Source: Candidatus Salinicoccus stercoripullorum (lineage in GTDB: Bacteria > Bacillota > Bacilli > Staphylococcales > Salinicoccaceae). From it: a DNA stretch of 57,637 nt. Shown piece by piece: positions 46,458 through 57,637 of this stretch (position 1 is its first letter; each line of letters begins with the position of its first letter). The DNA lies in contig DXHR01000026.1 in the NCBI GenBank assembly GCA_019113295.1, positions 1 through 57,637 of the forward strand. The letters are read 5' to 3'. The translations under genes and the position numbers were made by a program. The notes under the pieces are model-generated. The model saw only the letters and a program-made list of their open reading frames with translations, was not told the origin of the DNA and ran no database searches.

Positions 46458-47351
46458 CTATTGGTAAACTATTTTCAGTTCAGGAAAGTTTTTGAGCTTG
46501 TGATAAATATCCGCATATTCTCCAATCGAGATGCTTTCGCCTCTGCGGCGCGGATCTACCCCTGCCGCTTCCAGCAGACGGCGGATATCGTCCTTGTGCT
46601 TCTTGCCGTCTTCAAACACACCCATATAGTTGTTCAGAATCGTCTTGCGCCGCTGCCCAAAGGCACCGCGTGTCAATTTGAAGAACAGATGTTCATCATC
46701 TATATCCACTTTGCCGGTTTCCCGCTTCACCATCTCCACAATGATGGAGTCAACATTCGGCGGCGGCATGAATACCGTCTTCGGCACCTGCTGGACAACA
46801 CGCGCCTCGGTATAGTAATCAATGGCGATGGACAGCGAACCGTAGGATTTGCTGTTCGGCCGCGCACTGATGCGTTCCCCCACTTCTTTCTGCATCATCA
46901 CGTAATACCGCGCAATCGGAAGATCCTGCTCCAGGAAGTTCATGAGTATCGGCGTTGTAATGTAATACGGCAGGTTTGCAACTACCACCACTTCATCACA
47001 TTCTGAAAAATGAGTACCTATGGCCTCCTGGATATCCGCTTTTAAAATATCCTGGTTTATGACGGTTACATTACTGTAGGGGGAAAGTGTGTCCGCCAGT
47101 ACCGGTACAAGTCTCTGGTCTATTTCAAAAGCCACCACTTTCCCGGCGCGTCTGGCCAGCTGTTCGGTCAGCGAGCCGATTCCAGGCCCGACTTCTATGA
47201 CCCCGGTCTTCTCATGGATATCCGCCTTATCCAGCACCTCCCTGATGACATTCAGGTCTGTCAGGAAGTTCTGTCCCAGACTTTTCTTGAATGAAAAACC
47301 ATGGTCCTCGAGTATTTGTTTTGTTCTGCCTGCCGTTGCAATATCTTTCAT
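46458..47351 (-). CDS. ksgA: KsgA (RsmA), 16S rRNA dimethyladenosine transferase
   Basis: Dimethylates two adjacent adenines near the 3' end of 16S rRNA; loss gives kasugamycin resistance. 297 residues with [15 protein letters not shown], the SAM site [16 protein letters not shown] and the catalytic [16 protein letters not shown]. It directly follows rnmV (one base), as in Bacillales. Confidence 0.96.
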   Translation of the reverse strand: MKDIATAGRTKQILEDHGFSFKKSLGQNFLTDLNVIREVLDKADIHEKTGVIEVGPGIGSLTEQLARRAGKVVAFEIDQRLVPVLADTLSPYSNVTVINQDILKADIQEAIGTHFSECDEVVVVANLPYYITTPILMNFLEQDLPIARYYVMMQKEVGERISARPNSKSYGSLSIAIDYYTEARVVQQVPKTVFMPPPNVDSIIVEMVKRETGKVDIDDEHLFFKLTRGAFGQRRKTILNNYMGVFEDGKKHKDDIRRLLEAAGVDPRRRGESISIGEYADIYHKLKNFPELKIVYQ

Positions 47352-47352
47352 A

Positions 47353-47907
47353 TTACTCCCCCGTCAATTCTTCCAATATATTCGCTATACGTGCTTTGTC
47401 GATATTATACCGGTTCAGCTTCTTCCTCAGCTGCCCGGCATTTGCGTATCCGATGTTCAGACGGTCACACAGATGCCTTCTCCTGACTGCAGCTTCAGAT
47501 GTACCGGACAGTCCCCAGCCTGTCATATCCCGGATTGTGACTGTCTCTTCTGTCACCACCATGTTCGTATAGACCTGTGACAGGCTTTCACGGATGGCTT
47601 CGATACTCGCATGTTCAATGCCGATACCGCCGAGCCTGCCTTTGGCCTTATCCCTCGGCAGAAAAGCTTCTTTTATCCCGGGAAACCGTTCCAGGATCGT
47701 ATTACGGATCTTATGGCCGGGAAAGTCGGGATCGGTGAAGATGATCGCCCCACGCGTACTTAAAGCAACTTCTATTTCATCCATTACTGTGTCATCGATG
47801 GCCGAGCCTTTCGTTTCGATTGTTTCACAGGAAACTGCTTCATTCAGACGCCTGGTATCATCGCGCCCTTCCACAATAATGACTTCCTTTATAACCGGTT
47901 TTTCCAT
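47353..47907 (-). CDS. rnmV: RnmV, ribonuclease M5
   Basis: Toprim-domain nuclease that matures 5S rRNA in Gram-positive bacteria. 184 residues: [20 protein letters not shown] (Toprim Glu), [18 protein letters not shown] (Asp-x-Asp) and a C-terminal domain for L18-bound 5S precursor. It overlaps nothing and is followed at once by ksgA. Its substrate, 5S rRNA, is encoded at the right edge of this window. Confidence 0.95.
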   Translation of the reverse strand: MEKPVIKEVIIVEGRDDTRRLNEAVSCETIETKGSAIDDTVMDEIEVALSTRGAIIFTDPDFPGHKIRNTILERFPGIKEAFLPRDKAKGRLGGIGIEHASIEAIRESLSQVYTNMVVTEETVTIRDMTGWGLSGTSEAAVRRRHLCDRLNIGYANAGQLRKKLNRYNIDKARIANILEELTGE

Positions 47908-47958
47908 AGTCTTCGCTCCTTGTATCCATCATAACATAATTACTTATCCCAAAAATAA

Positions 47959-47979
47959 AATCACCGCCATGCGGTGATT
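47959..47979 (-). terminator. tatD terminator
   Basis: Minus-strand AATCACCGC, 3-base loop, GCGGTGATT, then TTATTTTT. Confidence 0.85.
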
Positions 47980-47985
47980 TCGTTA

Positions 47986-48750
47986 CTATATGCCAAAAAG
48001 TGCCTCGGCATTCCTTGTTGTCTGCGCTGCCAGATCCTCATATGACATCCCGCGCAGCTCTGCTATTTTCTCGGCAACGAGCTTCACATATGCAGGTTCA
48101 TTCCTTTTTCCCCTGTAGGGATGCGGAGTCAGAAAAGGTGCATCCGTTTCGACGAGAAGCCTTTCAATCGGCACATGTACAGCGATATCTTTCGGCTCCT
48201 GCGCATTTTTAAATGTAACAGGACCGCCCAGTGACACATGGAAATTCATGTCGATGACGGTATCGGCATCTGACTCATTTCCACTGAAAGCATGCATGAT
48301 ACCGCCGGTTTCATGAGCCCCTTCCGATTTCAGTATTTCAATGCAGTCCCGGGTGGCTTCCCTGTTATGAATGATGACCGGGAGCTTCACCTTTTTTGCC
48401 AGGGCAATCTGTTTTTTGAATAGTTCCTTCTGGACATCTTGCGGAGACTTGTCCCAATGATAGTCGAGACCCGTCTCGCCGATACCGACAATTTTGGGAT
48501 GGACGGACAATGACTCGATCCACTCGAGATCCTCTCCTGTGCAGTCGATGGCATCCACAGGATGCCATCCGATGACCCCGTATACATTCTCATATTTCTC
48601 TATCAGATCCATTGTACGCTCTATCGTTTTACGGTCGAATCCCACAACGACCATTTTCTCTATACCAGCCTCGCCGGCACGCTGTATCACTTCTTCAAGG
48701 TCGTCATCATACTGGTCTGCATTGAGATGTACATGTGTATCTATCAACAT
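47986..48750 (-). CDS. tatD: TatD-family metal-dependent DNase
   Basis: 254 residues of the TatD/YabD hydrolase family: MLIDTHVHLNAD (H-x-H), VGIGETGLDYH, PVIIHNREAT and LVETDAPFLTPHPYRGKRN. It probably trims 3' ends of DNA or RNA. Start at 48750 after GGAGTGATT. It follows metG by 17 bases, the metG-tatD order of Bacillales. Confidence 0.94.
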   Translation of the reverse strand: MLIDTHVHLNADQYDDDLEEVIQRAGEAGIEKMVVVGFDRKTIERTMDLIEKYENVYGVIGWHPVDAIDCTGEDLEWIESLSVHPKIVGIGETGLDYHWDKSPQDVQKELFKKQIALAKKVKLPVIIHNREATRDCIEILKSEGAHETGGIMHAFSGNESDADTVIDMNFHVSLGGPVTFKNAQEPKDIAVHVPIERLLVETDAPFLTPHPYRGKRNEPAYVKLVAEKIAELRGMSYEDLAAQTTRNAEALFGI

Positions 48751-48767
48751 TGCAATCACTCCAACAG

Positions 48768-50786
<2,019 letters not shown>

Positions 50787-50872
50787 TTAAATCGCTTTTC
50801 AATGATATCAGTGGCGTCTGATATATCCTCTGTGCTATAATCAGCAAGAACTTGGAAATTCAGGGTAAACCC

Positions 50873-50901
50873 CGTTGACATCATCCAAGACATATGATAC
50901 A
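50873..50901 (+). promoter_or_regulatory. Probable abrB promoter
   Basis: A perfect TTGACA is followed after about 17 bases by TACACA, a weak -10, about 115 bases before the abrB start. The leader is AT-rich, as expected for an AbrB-autoregulated gene. Coordinates are approximate. Confidence 0.45.
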
Positions 50902-51016
50902 CATGTTTCGGATTGCCGGCATAAAGTATCAAAAGCTATATTTTTAATACGTTTCATCACTTACTCAGAAAAATATCAAAAATTGATGAAGAGCGGAAAG
51001 TATGGAGGGATTTGTT

Positions 51017-51292
51017 GTGAAATCAACAGGAATTGTACGTAAAGTAGACGAATTGGGAAGAGTGGTCATTCCTATAGAGCTAAGACGTGTATTGGATATC
51101 GAAGTGAAGGACGCCCTCGAAATTTATACTGATGATGATACAATCATCCTAAAAAAATACAAACCACAGATGACCTGTGCCGTCACCGGTGATGTGTCTG
51201 AGAAAAACATGCGCCTCGCAGACGGCCGTATCATTCTGAGTCAGGAAGGCGCTCAGCAGCTTATCGATGAAATAAAATCAAAAATGGATTAA
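51017..51292 (+). CDS. abrB: AbrB-family transition-state regulator
   Basis: 91 residues. An N-terminal swapped-hairpin DNA-binding domain (KSTGIVRKVDELGRVVIPIE, LRRVLDIEVKDALEIYTDD) is very close to B. subtilis AbrB, and the C-terminal multimerisation domain starts at about 55. I choose the GTG at 51017, eight bases after GGAGG, because it gives the exact AbrB N-terminus. It is the only plus-strand gene in this block and is divergent from metG. Its targets in a non-sporing organism are unknown. Confidence 0.93.
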   Translation: MKSTGIVRKVDELGRVVIPIELRRVLDIEVKDALEIYTDDDTIILKKYKPQMTCAVTGDVSEKNMRLADGRIILSQEGAQQLIDEIKSKMD

Positions 51293-51301
51293 ATAGATAT
51301 G

Positions 51302-51339
51302 AAAAATCGATGGACCAGTGCGGCCATCGATTATTTTTT
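51302..51339. terminator. Bidirectional terminator between abrB and rsmI
   Basis: ATCGATGG and CCATCGAT arms with a 9-base loop, A tract on the left and TTTTTT on the right, between convergent genes. Confidence 0.9.
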
Positions 51340-52149
51340 ATGGTATGCGTCGTAGACGTCCTGCTTGCGCAGACTCCTGAGTTCCGCAACTTCCTTTATA
51401 GCCTGTTTCGGTTTCATCCCTTCTTTTACCAGTTGTGCCACATGATCATCCACCGGTATATCGAAAGTCTCTTCAGTCTCCGGCGCCCCCTCCACTACAA
51501 TGACAAACTCACCTTTCAGCGGGATTTCCCCACCCAGCATATCAGCCATCCTTGATGCTTCTGCACGTTCGTGCTGCTCGAATTTCTTCGTTATTTCCCG
51601 GGAGACGCTCACATTCCGCCCGGGATCGATGCCGCTTATGGCCAGGAGGGTGTCTTTGATCTTATGCGGGGACTCATATATCACCGATGTGAGCGGATGG
51701 TTCATGATCTCTTCGATTTTTTCTTTCCTTTTACGCCCTGTCTTTGGCAGGAAACCGAAATAGGTAAACTCATATGAAGGGATGCCGCTTGTGACAAGCC
51801 CCATTGTAAACGCCGAGGCAGAAGGGATGACTGAACACTCCAACCCCTCGTGCTGCATGCGTTCCACCAGTTCGAACCCGGGATCCGAGACGATGGGCAT
51901 ACCTGCATCACTCACCAGAGCAAATGTCTTCCCGGATTTCATCTCTTCAATTATCCGGTCCTCCACCTCTTCTTTGTTGAAATCGTGGTAGGACCTCAGC
52001 GGTGTACCGATTTCAAAATGATTGGTCAGCTTCCGTGTTGTCCGTGTATCCTCACAAAGGATTACATCCACTTTTTTCAGAGTCTCAATCGCCCTGAAAG
52101 TCATATCATCCAGATTTCCGATCGGTGTTCCCGTTATAAATAGATTCAT
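51331..52149 (-). CDS. rsmI: RsmI, 16S rRNA 2'-O-methyltransferase
   Basis: Methylates C1402 of 16S rRNA. 272 residues of the tetrapyrrole-methylase fold: LFITGTPIGNLDDMTFRAIE, LCEDTRTTRKLTNHF, ALVSDAGMPIVSDPGFELV and PSASAFTMGLVTSGIPS. It sits between yazA and abrB as in B. subtilis (yabC position). Confidence 0.95.
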   Translation of the reverse strand: MNLFITGTPIGNLDDMTFRAIETLKKVDVILCEDTRTTRKLTNHFEIGTPLRSYHDFNKEEVEDRIIEEMKSGKTFALVSDAGMPIVSDPGFELVERMQHEGLECSVIPSASAFTMGLVTSGIPSYEFTYFGFLPKTGRKRKEKIEEIMNHPLTSVIYESPHKIKDTLLAISGIDPGRNVSVSREITKKFEQHERAEASRMADMLGGEIPLKGEFVIVVEGAPETEETFDIPVDDHVAQLVKEGMKPKQAIKEVAELRSLRKQDVYDAYHKK

Positions 52150-52152
52150 CAG

Positions 52153-52404
52153 TCATCCCCCGCTTTCTATCAATGCCCGTTTCGCCGTTCTCGTCAGTTT
52201 CTTGATTGCATACTCCCGTTTCATCGCTTCGCTTTTCGTTCCGAATTTCTCATAGTATCTGAGTGTCACGGGAAGTCTGTTCCGTGTATATTTTGCACCC
52301 GCACCGCTGTTATGGGTCCTGATCCGTTCCGCAAGATCTGCGGCATAACCCGTATACAGCGTCTCATCTGCACATTCCACAATATATGTATAGTACTCAG
52401 CCAT
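52153..52404 (-). CDS. yazA: YazA-like GIY-YIG nuclease-domain protein
   Basis: 83 residues, one UPF0213-type GIY-YIG domain: EYYTYIVECADETLYTGYAA (both YI and YTG signature strands) and the catalytic Glu region KREYAIKKLTRTAKRALIE. Target unknown. Start at 52404 (MAEYYTYIVE) after GGAGGTATAC; the frame extends far upstream only as antisense-free overlap with trmN6. It overlaps trmN6 by 8 bases. Confidence 0.9.
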   Translation of the reverse strand: MAEYYTYIVECADETLYTGYAADLAERIRTHNSGAGAKYTRNRLPVTLRYYEKFGTKSEAMKREYAIKKLTRTAKRALIESGG

Positions 52405-53125
52405 AGTATACCTCCAGCATCCCTTCCGAATATTCGCCGTCGGTATCATATATATAAAACGGCGGCAGCACATCCACATAGGCCTGGCTGTGGAACACCG
52501 CTTCCACGAGGACAAACATTGCCGTCTCCGCATTTTCATCATTATAAACATACTGGAGCCGTCTGATTCTGAATCCGGCGCCGGAAAGCTCACTCACAGC
52601 CTCCATGCTGCGTTCGGCCCGGTGCACCATATAGAGGCGCCCTTTATTCTTCACGAGGAACCTTGCGGCTGCCACCACACCCGCGAGGTCGATGTGCACT
52701 TCGTGCCTTGCAATGCTGTGCGGTCCAAGTGTTTTGAGAGGCTGATTATTCGTGAAATACGGCGGGTTTACGGTAATCACATCGAACGAGGAATGACTGA
52801 ACATCTCCCTGATCTGTCTGATATCCCCGGTGTGCATGGTGATCTGGTCTGCCTTGTCATTGAGACTTATGCTCCTTTCAGCCATATCAGAAAGCTGCGG
52901 CTGCAGTTCCACTGCTTCGATCGGCTTTATCGTCCTGTGCGATAAAAGCAGCGGTATAACGCCGTTACCTGAACACAGATCGATGATTTTCCTGTCCTTT
53001 TTCACAATTCGTGTGAAATTGGCGAGCAGAAGCGCATCGACCGAAAACGAAAATACTCCCCTGCTCTGGATGATCTGCATGGATTCCCTGAAAAGATCAT
53101 CCAGTCGTTCTCCCTCTTTCAACAT
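52397..53125 (-). CDS. yabB: YabB/TrmN6-like tRNA adenine-N6 methyltransferase
   Basis: SAM-dependent methyltransferase predicted to make m6A in tRNA-Val-type anticodon loops. 242 residues with KIIDLCSGNGVIPLLLSHRT (SAM loop) and the amino-methylase motif ITVNPPYFTN. The coupling with yazA downstream and yabA upstream matches B. subtilis. A tRNA-Val gene is present in this same window. Confidence 0.9.
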   Translation of the reverse strand: MLKEGERLDDLFRESMQIIQSRGVFSFSVDALLLANFTRIVKKDRKIIDLCSGNGVIPLLLSHRTIKPIEAVELQPQLSDMAERSISLNDKADQITMHTGDIRQIREMFSHSSFDVITVNPPYFTNNQPLKTLGPHSIARHEVHIDLAGVVAAARFLVKNKGRLYMVHRAERSMEAVSELSGAGFRIRRLQYVYNDENAETAMFVLVEAVFHSQAYVDVLPPFYIYDTDGEYSEGMLEVYYG

Positions 53126-53166
53126 ACTTTCTCACCTCAAATAATAAAGACGGCCGGAGCCGTCTG

Positions 53167-53481
53167 TCACTTACCTCTATGTTCAAGAAATCCCTGGCAG
53201 AACAGGCAGTCCTCACCGTTTCTCAATGTACCGAAGTGCACGCTGCATACATGAAAACCTTCTTCATAGATACTATTCAGAGTATTTCCCTTGAAAGAGT
53301 CCTCTTCCACAGTCTCATCTTCTTCATGGAGTTTTTCATACTTCTCCTTCTCCATGTGCAGAGTGACGTTCTCTTCGACAAGCCGGACTGCAAGCTCTTT
53401 CAGTGTCTGAAGGTCGTCATGCATGCTGTTCATATCGGCTTCCATTTTACTGATATGCATGAATAAACGCTCGCGATCCAT
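53167..53481 (-). CDS. yabA: YabA, replication initiation control protein
   Basis: Binds DnaA and the DnaN clamp to prevent over-initiation. 104 residues: an N-terminal coiled coil (MEADMNSMHDDLQTLKELAV onward, about 10-60) and a C-terminal zinc cluster with CSVHFGTLRNGEDCLFCQGF. It is slightly shorter than B. subtilis YabA (119). It lies just after ricT. Confidence 0.92.
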   Translation of the reverse strand: MDRERLFMHISKMEADMNSMHDDLQTLKELAVRLVEENVTLHMEKEKYEKLHEEDETVEEDSFKGNTLNSIYEEGFHVCSVHFGTLRNGEDCLFCQGFLEHRGK

Positions 53482-53483
53482 GT

Positions 53484-54290
53484 TTACACCTCTCCGGATG
53501 CTTCAAGTTCATCACAGTGGAATTCCCGGATATAGTCATCTTTATATTTAACTTTGACGACAAGATCGAGTATATTCATCCCCACTACCAGACCGCGGCC
53601 ATCGGGCGTATTAATCGTCTGTCCGACATCCGGCATCCGTTCACGTGCTTCCTCATAGTACTCATCTTCATAATTGAGACAGCACATCAGGCGGCCGCAT
53701 GCACCGGAAATCTTAGTAGGGCTGAGGGAAAGATCCTGATTTTTCGCCATCTGTATGCTCACAGGCACAAAATCACCCAGGAACGTGGAGCAGCAGTGGG
53801 CGCGTCCGCATGGACCGATGCCGCCGAGATACTTCGCCTCATCCCGCACACCAATCTGGCGCAGTTCGATACGCGTCTTGAATTTGTTCGCCAGAACACG
53901 GACAAGACTTCTGAAATCCACACGTTCATCAGCTGTAAAATTGAAAACCAGCTTTTTGCAGTCCAATGTGAATTTGGCATTCACCAGATTCATATCCAGC
54001 TTTTCCACTTCTATGGCGGATTTGCAGAACTCCATCGCCTCTTCTGCGCTGCTTTGATTTTTATGGAATTTTTCCTTGTCCTGATCAGTTGCTGTACGAA
54101 TGAATTTACCATCAGGTTCCACTATATTCTCTTTGGAAATTTCATAGTTCCCCTTTACGACACGCAGCATCTCCATGCCCCGTTTCGTTTCCGCAACTAT
54201 ATAATCATCGCGCTTCACCGTCACTGAGCCACTTTCGATATACAAGTTATCGAAGTAATCCAGCTGGGTGGCAGTGATAAGTTCTATCAT
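53484..54290 (-). CDS. ricT: RicT (YaaT), PSP1-domain Fe-S protein
   Basis: Part of the Y-complex (RicT/RicA/RicF) that directs RNase Y mRNA processing in B. subtilis. About 268 residues. The cysteines of the Fe-S cluster are seen in GGIGPCGRAHCCSTFL and GACGRLMCCLNYEDEYY. The acidic/aromatic C-terminus has GQTINTPDGRGLVVG. Start taken at the ATG 54290 about nine bases after AAAGG; a TTG three codons upstream is the alternative. It overlaps or abuts holB. Confidence 0.93.
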   Translation of the reverse strand: MIELITATQLDYFDNLYIESGSVTVKRDDYIVAETKRGMEMLRVVKGNYEISKENIVEPDGKFIRTATDQDKEKFHKNQSSAEEAMEFCKSAIEVEKLDMNLVNAKFTLDCKKLVFNFTADERVDFRSLVRVLANKFKTRIELRQIGVRDEAKYLGGIGPCGRAHCCSTFLGDFVPVSIQMAKNQDLSLSPTKISGACGRLMCCLNYEDEYYEEARERMPDVGQTINTPDGRGLVVGMNILDLVVKVKYKDDYIREFHCDELEASGEV

Positions 54291-54295
54291 ATTAT

Positions 54296-55204
54296 TCAAC
54301 CTTTCGAGCAGATAACCATACTTTCAAATACGAGCAACGGATGGACATTGGACTGCAGCATCCGGTTCGCTGTCTGGACTTCATCCAGCATCCCTGCAAG
54401 CCGCTTTATAGAATCGCTGCCCTGTACATGTTCATCACTGAAGGGCCTGTAGCTTTCAAGTCCCAGTGATGCATGCATAGACTGGCGCACAAAACCGTCA
54501 ATCAGCTGGAGCAGCAGCATATGATCCCTGCGCTCTGTGCATATATCGAGCATCGGTTTGATTTCAGTAAGGACCAAAGGATGGCTGCCGATCCATTTGG
54601 ATGAAAATTCGATTGCCGCTTTTCTCAATGCGGAAAAATTCTCTCCGAGGTCCTTCACATGCTGCGCATTGAGTGCCAGCACATCAACCGTATTCAATTC
54701 CGCATCACTCAGCTCGTCCAGAAACCTTGTCCGGTCTTCTTTCTCACCTTTTATGTGGATATGCTGTGACCTGGAGTGGATGGTGGGCAAAATACTGCTC
54801 TTATCTATTGTAAGCAGGATTGCTATTGTCTTTTCCGGTGGTTCTTCAAGGAATTTCAATACGCTGTTCTCTGCCTGAGGTGTCAGTTTCTCAAATGCCT
54901 CTATTACGTATACTTTATACTCCGATTCGGTCGGTTTCCGGTTCATTCTGCGGACAAGATTTTCAACCGCTTCTTTTTTAATCGACGTTTCGTTCGTACG
55001 CAGATAAAAATAATCCGGATGATTGCCTTCTGAAACGAGCATTTCATTACGTTTTGTCTCTCCCAGGATTCTGATTGCAAAATACTCGCTGTGCCGCCTT
55101 AATGTCTCTATCGCATCGCCTTCAAACATGTAGGTGTGGCTGAGCCTTCCGCTCTCAATAATCCGGTCCAGCTGCTGTTTCACGCTGTTTGTCCGGGTAT
55201 TCAT
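54296..55204 (-). CDS. holB: HolB, DNA polymerase III delta' subunit
   Basis: Clamp-loader subunit. 302 residues with the AAA-like fold: SGRLSHTYMFEGDAIETL (degenerate P-loop), SEYKVYVIEAFEKLTPQAEN and LKFLEEPPEKTIAILLT. The sensor region IHSRSQHIHIKG follows. The degenerate Walker A is normal for delta'. Position pstA-holB-ricT-yabA is that of B. subtilis. Confidence 0.95.
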   Translation of the reverse strand: MNTRTNSVKQQLDRIIESGRLSHTYMFEGDAIETLRRHSEYFAIRILGETKRNEMLVSEGNHPDYFYLRTNETSIKKEAVENLVRRMNRKPTESEYKVYVIEAFEKLTPQAENSVLKFLEEPPEKTIAILLTIDKSSILPTIHSRSQHIHIKGEKEDRTRFLDELSDAELNTVDVLALNAQHVKDLGENFSALRKAAIEFSSKWIGSHPLVLTEIKPMLDICTERRDHMLLLQLIDGFVRQSMHASLGLESYRPFSDEHVQGSDSIKRLAGMLDEVQTANRMLQSNVHPLLVFESMVICSKG

Positions 55205-55212
55205 AAAATCAT

Positions 55213-56170
<958 letters not shown>

Positions 56171-56171
<1 letters not shown>

Positions 56172-57451
56172 TAGCTTTCCTCATTCTTGTAGTATTCGAT
56201 ATTATGTCTTATACCTTCTATTCTAACATGATTATACATATCATGCGTAATCCTTTTGATATGCTCCCGGGTAATCGTCTCACCTTCATGGACCAGCGGC
56301 ACCCCCGGCGGATAAGGTACTATGCTACGGCAGCATACCCTGCCCAGCAGTTTCCCGATCTCCGTCAGGGCAGGAGTGCTTCCAGTATTTCTTCCCTTAT
56401 ATGCAGATTGGTCTTGCTCCAGCTCAATCTCACCAATGCGTTTTAGAAGAGTATCGAACGGATATCTGTCCCCTTTATGGAACAAAGGCAGGCACCACAG
56501 GATTCCGTCATCCGTCACCATTTCATGATGGATATGATGCTGGTCTGTCAGGATCTTCGCAAATTCGTACGGGGAAAACCCAGGATGGCTGATCATGAAT
56601 TTCGCAGGGTCCGCTTTTTCCGATACGATGATATTCTCTCTCCTCAACGCTTCAATGAGCTTCGTACGTTTAGCAAAAAAACATTCAGCATGATAAGTCT
56701 TATAGAACTCATGGGCACTTTCAATGGAAAGCATCACCAGGTAGGAAGGGCTCGATGTTTCAAACCAGTTTATGTATTTCATCACTTCCCTGTGTACCGA
56801 AACTGATTTTGTAAAGATTACAGAAGCCATCGTCAATGCCGGCAGCATCTTATGATAGGACTGTATTGTAATATCCGACCCGTATGTCATCGAGGAAACA
56901 GGAAAACCCGGAGCAATGTCGAAATGTGCTCCGTGCGCCTCATCTGTAATGACACGGGCACCATGTTCATGAGCGAATGAAATGAACTTATCTATATCCA
57001 TCACATCACCTGTATACGTTGGGTAGGTGACGATAAACGTGTCACCGGGACCTGTTTCAAAATCACTTAAATCAGCAGACGAAGCTTCAATATAATAAAC
57101 CTCCGACAGCTTAAGCGCATGATAGACAGACTTATGCACATCATCCACAACAATAAATCGATCCGTCATCGATTTCATGGCAAAAACAGCAGATAACACG
57201 CCATTCGTCGTTCCATTGACCATCATTTGAGCCGTGTATCCAGGGTATTTCAAACTGAGATTCATATTGATGTTCTTAAGCACCCCATCCGGTTCATGGA
57301 GATCATCAAGTCCATCAGTCTCCGTCATATCAAAACGGGCATCAAACATTGAAAGACAGCCGATAGTGTTGTTTTTGTGGCCGGGCACATGCATCGATAT
57401 ATGAGGTTTATCAGCATTCAGCATCGCTTCAATCGTTTTATATAGATTCAT
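56171..57451 (-). CDS. yaaO: YaaO-like Orn/Lys/Arg decarboxylase family protein
   Basis: PLP fold-type I decarboxylase. About 426 residues: SMHVPGHKNNTIG near the N-terminus, VNGTTNGVLSAVFAMK, ITDEAHGAHFD and the Schiff-base lysine in IQSYHKMLPALT. It lacks the N-terminal wing domain of the large biodegradative enzymes. The substrate is probably arginine or lysine (polyamine synthesis), but this cannot be decided here. I take the ATG at 57451 (MNLYKTIEAML); the open frame extends 15 codons upstream with no ribosome site. Confidence 0.9.
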
Positions 57452-57504
57452 ATTATTCACCACTTCATTTATACCATGGTTATCCGAAAGTACCAATAAG
57501 ATAA

Positions 57505-57531
57505 CAAAAAAAAGAGACCTTTTAAGGTCTC
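57505..57531 (-). terminator. rRNA operon terminator
   Basis: Minus-strand GAGACCTT-AA-AAGGTCTC stem followed by eight or more T. It is about 35 bases after the 5S end. Confidence 0.92.
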
Positions 57532-57565
57532 AATGCGGCTCATCGCATCCATATTGAATATGTAC

Positions 57566-57637
57566 TGCCCGGCAGCGTCCTACTCTTGCGGGACGTCAGT
57601 CCAACTACCATCGGCGCTGGAGAGCTTAACTGCTGTG
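57566..57637 (-). rRNA. rrf: 5S rRNA, 3' part (cut by window edge)
   Basis: Minus-strand sequence contains AGTTAAGCTCTCCAGCGCCG and GATGGTAGTTGGACTGACGT, then AGAGTAGGACGCTGCCGGGC, the conserved 3' two thirds of 5S rRNA. The exact 3' end is estimated. The 16S and 23S genes should lie beyond the window. Confidence 0.93.

Noticed and set aside
54296-55204. Degenerate P-loop in HolB as a sign of a pseudogene
   Set aside because: The delta' subunit naturally lacks a functional Walker A; the rest is intact.

Overview
The window is a chromosomal segment from a moderately GC-rich (roughly half G+C by eye) relative of Staphylococcus. Salinicoccus is my best guess, because the synteny is staphylococcal/Bacillales, several proteins carry long acidic tails, and the bases are richer in G+C than in Staphylococcus itself. 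This assignment is inference from gene order and protein style, not from a database search.

Layout. 1-2633 (minus): clpC (cut by the window edge), mcsB, mcsA and ctsR, with a clear CtsR operator. 2832-4046 (plus): nupC. 4094-19440: an accessory block of about 15 kb that holds a metallophosphoesterase, a TrpR-like regulator divergent from a complete his operon except for a ruined hisH, two tiny paralogous membrane proteins, a CitMHS transporter, a YnbA/YnbB/PlsC-type phospholipid module, and a sulfonate/taurine-type ABC importer. 19415-21800: a pdxT stub, pdxS, and the divergent regulator pdxR. 21834-22585: eight tRNA genes. 22719-57451 (nearly all minus): the conserved near-origin block lysS, dusB, folK, folB, folP, cysK, hslO, ftsH, hpt, tilS, yabR, divIC, rqcP, mazG, mfd, pth, rplY, prs, glmU, spoVG, ridA, purR, ispE, a flavin reductase, veg, ksgA, rnmV, tatD, metG, abrB (plus strand), rsmI, yazA, trmN6, yabA, ricT, holB, pstA, tmk and yaaO. 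The right edge holds the 3' part of a 5S rRNA and its terminator. The order follows the Bacillus subtilis origin-proximal region with the sporulation genes (spoIIE, yabP, yabQ, spoVT, sspF, fin) missing, as in other non-spore-forming Staphylococcaceae.

Main discovery. In Staphylococcus aureus the order is pdxR-pdxS-pdxT-nupC-ctsR. Here pdxT stops after about 13 recognisable codons, exactly where the 15-kb block begins, so the block sits between pdxT and nupC and pdxT is destroyed. Inside the block, hisH is also destroyed (in-frame stop, loss of the middle with the catalytic cysteine, a frameshift, and Glu to Gly in the catalytic HPE motif). So the glutaminase partners of both PdxS and HisF are dead while both synthases look intact. 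This predicts that vitamin B6 and histidine synthesis run on free ammonia, unless replacement genes exist elsewhere.

A second item is the ynbA-ynbB-plsC cluster. It is an uncharacterised phospholipid-headgroup module whose CDP-alcohol phosphotransferase has Asn at two of the four signature Asp positions. An 11-bp perfect inverted repeat lies upstream of it, and half of that sequence reappears at the ABC-transporter promoter.
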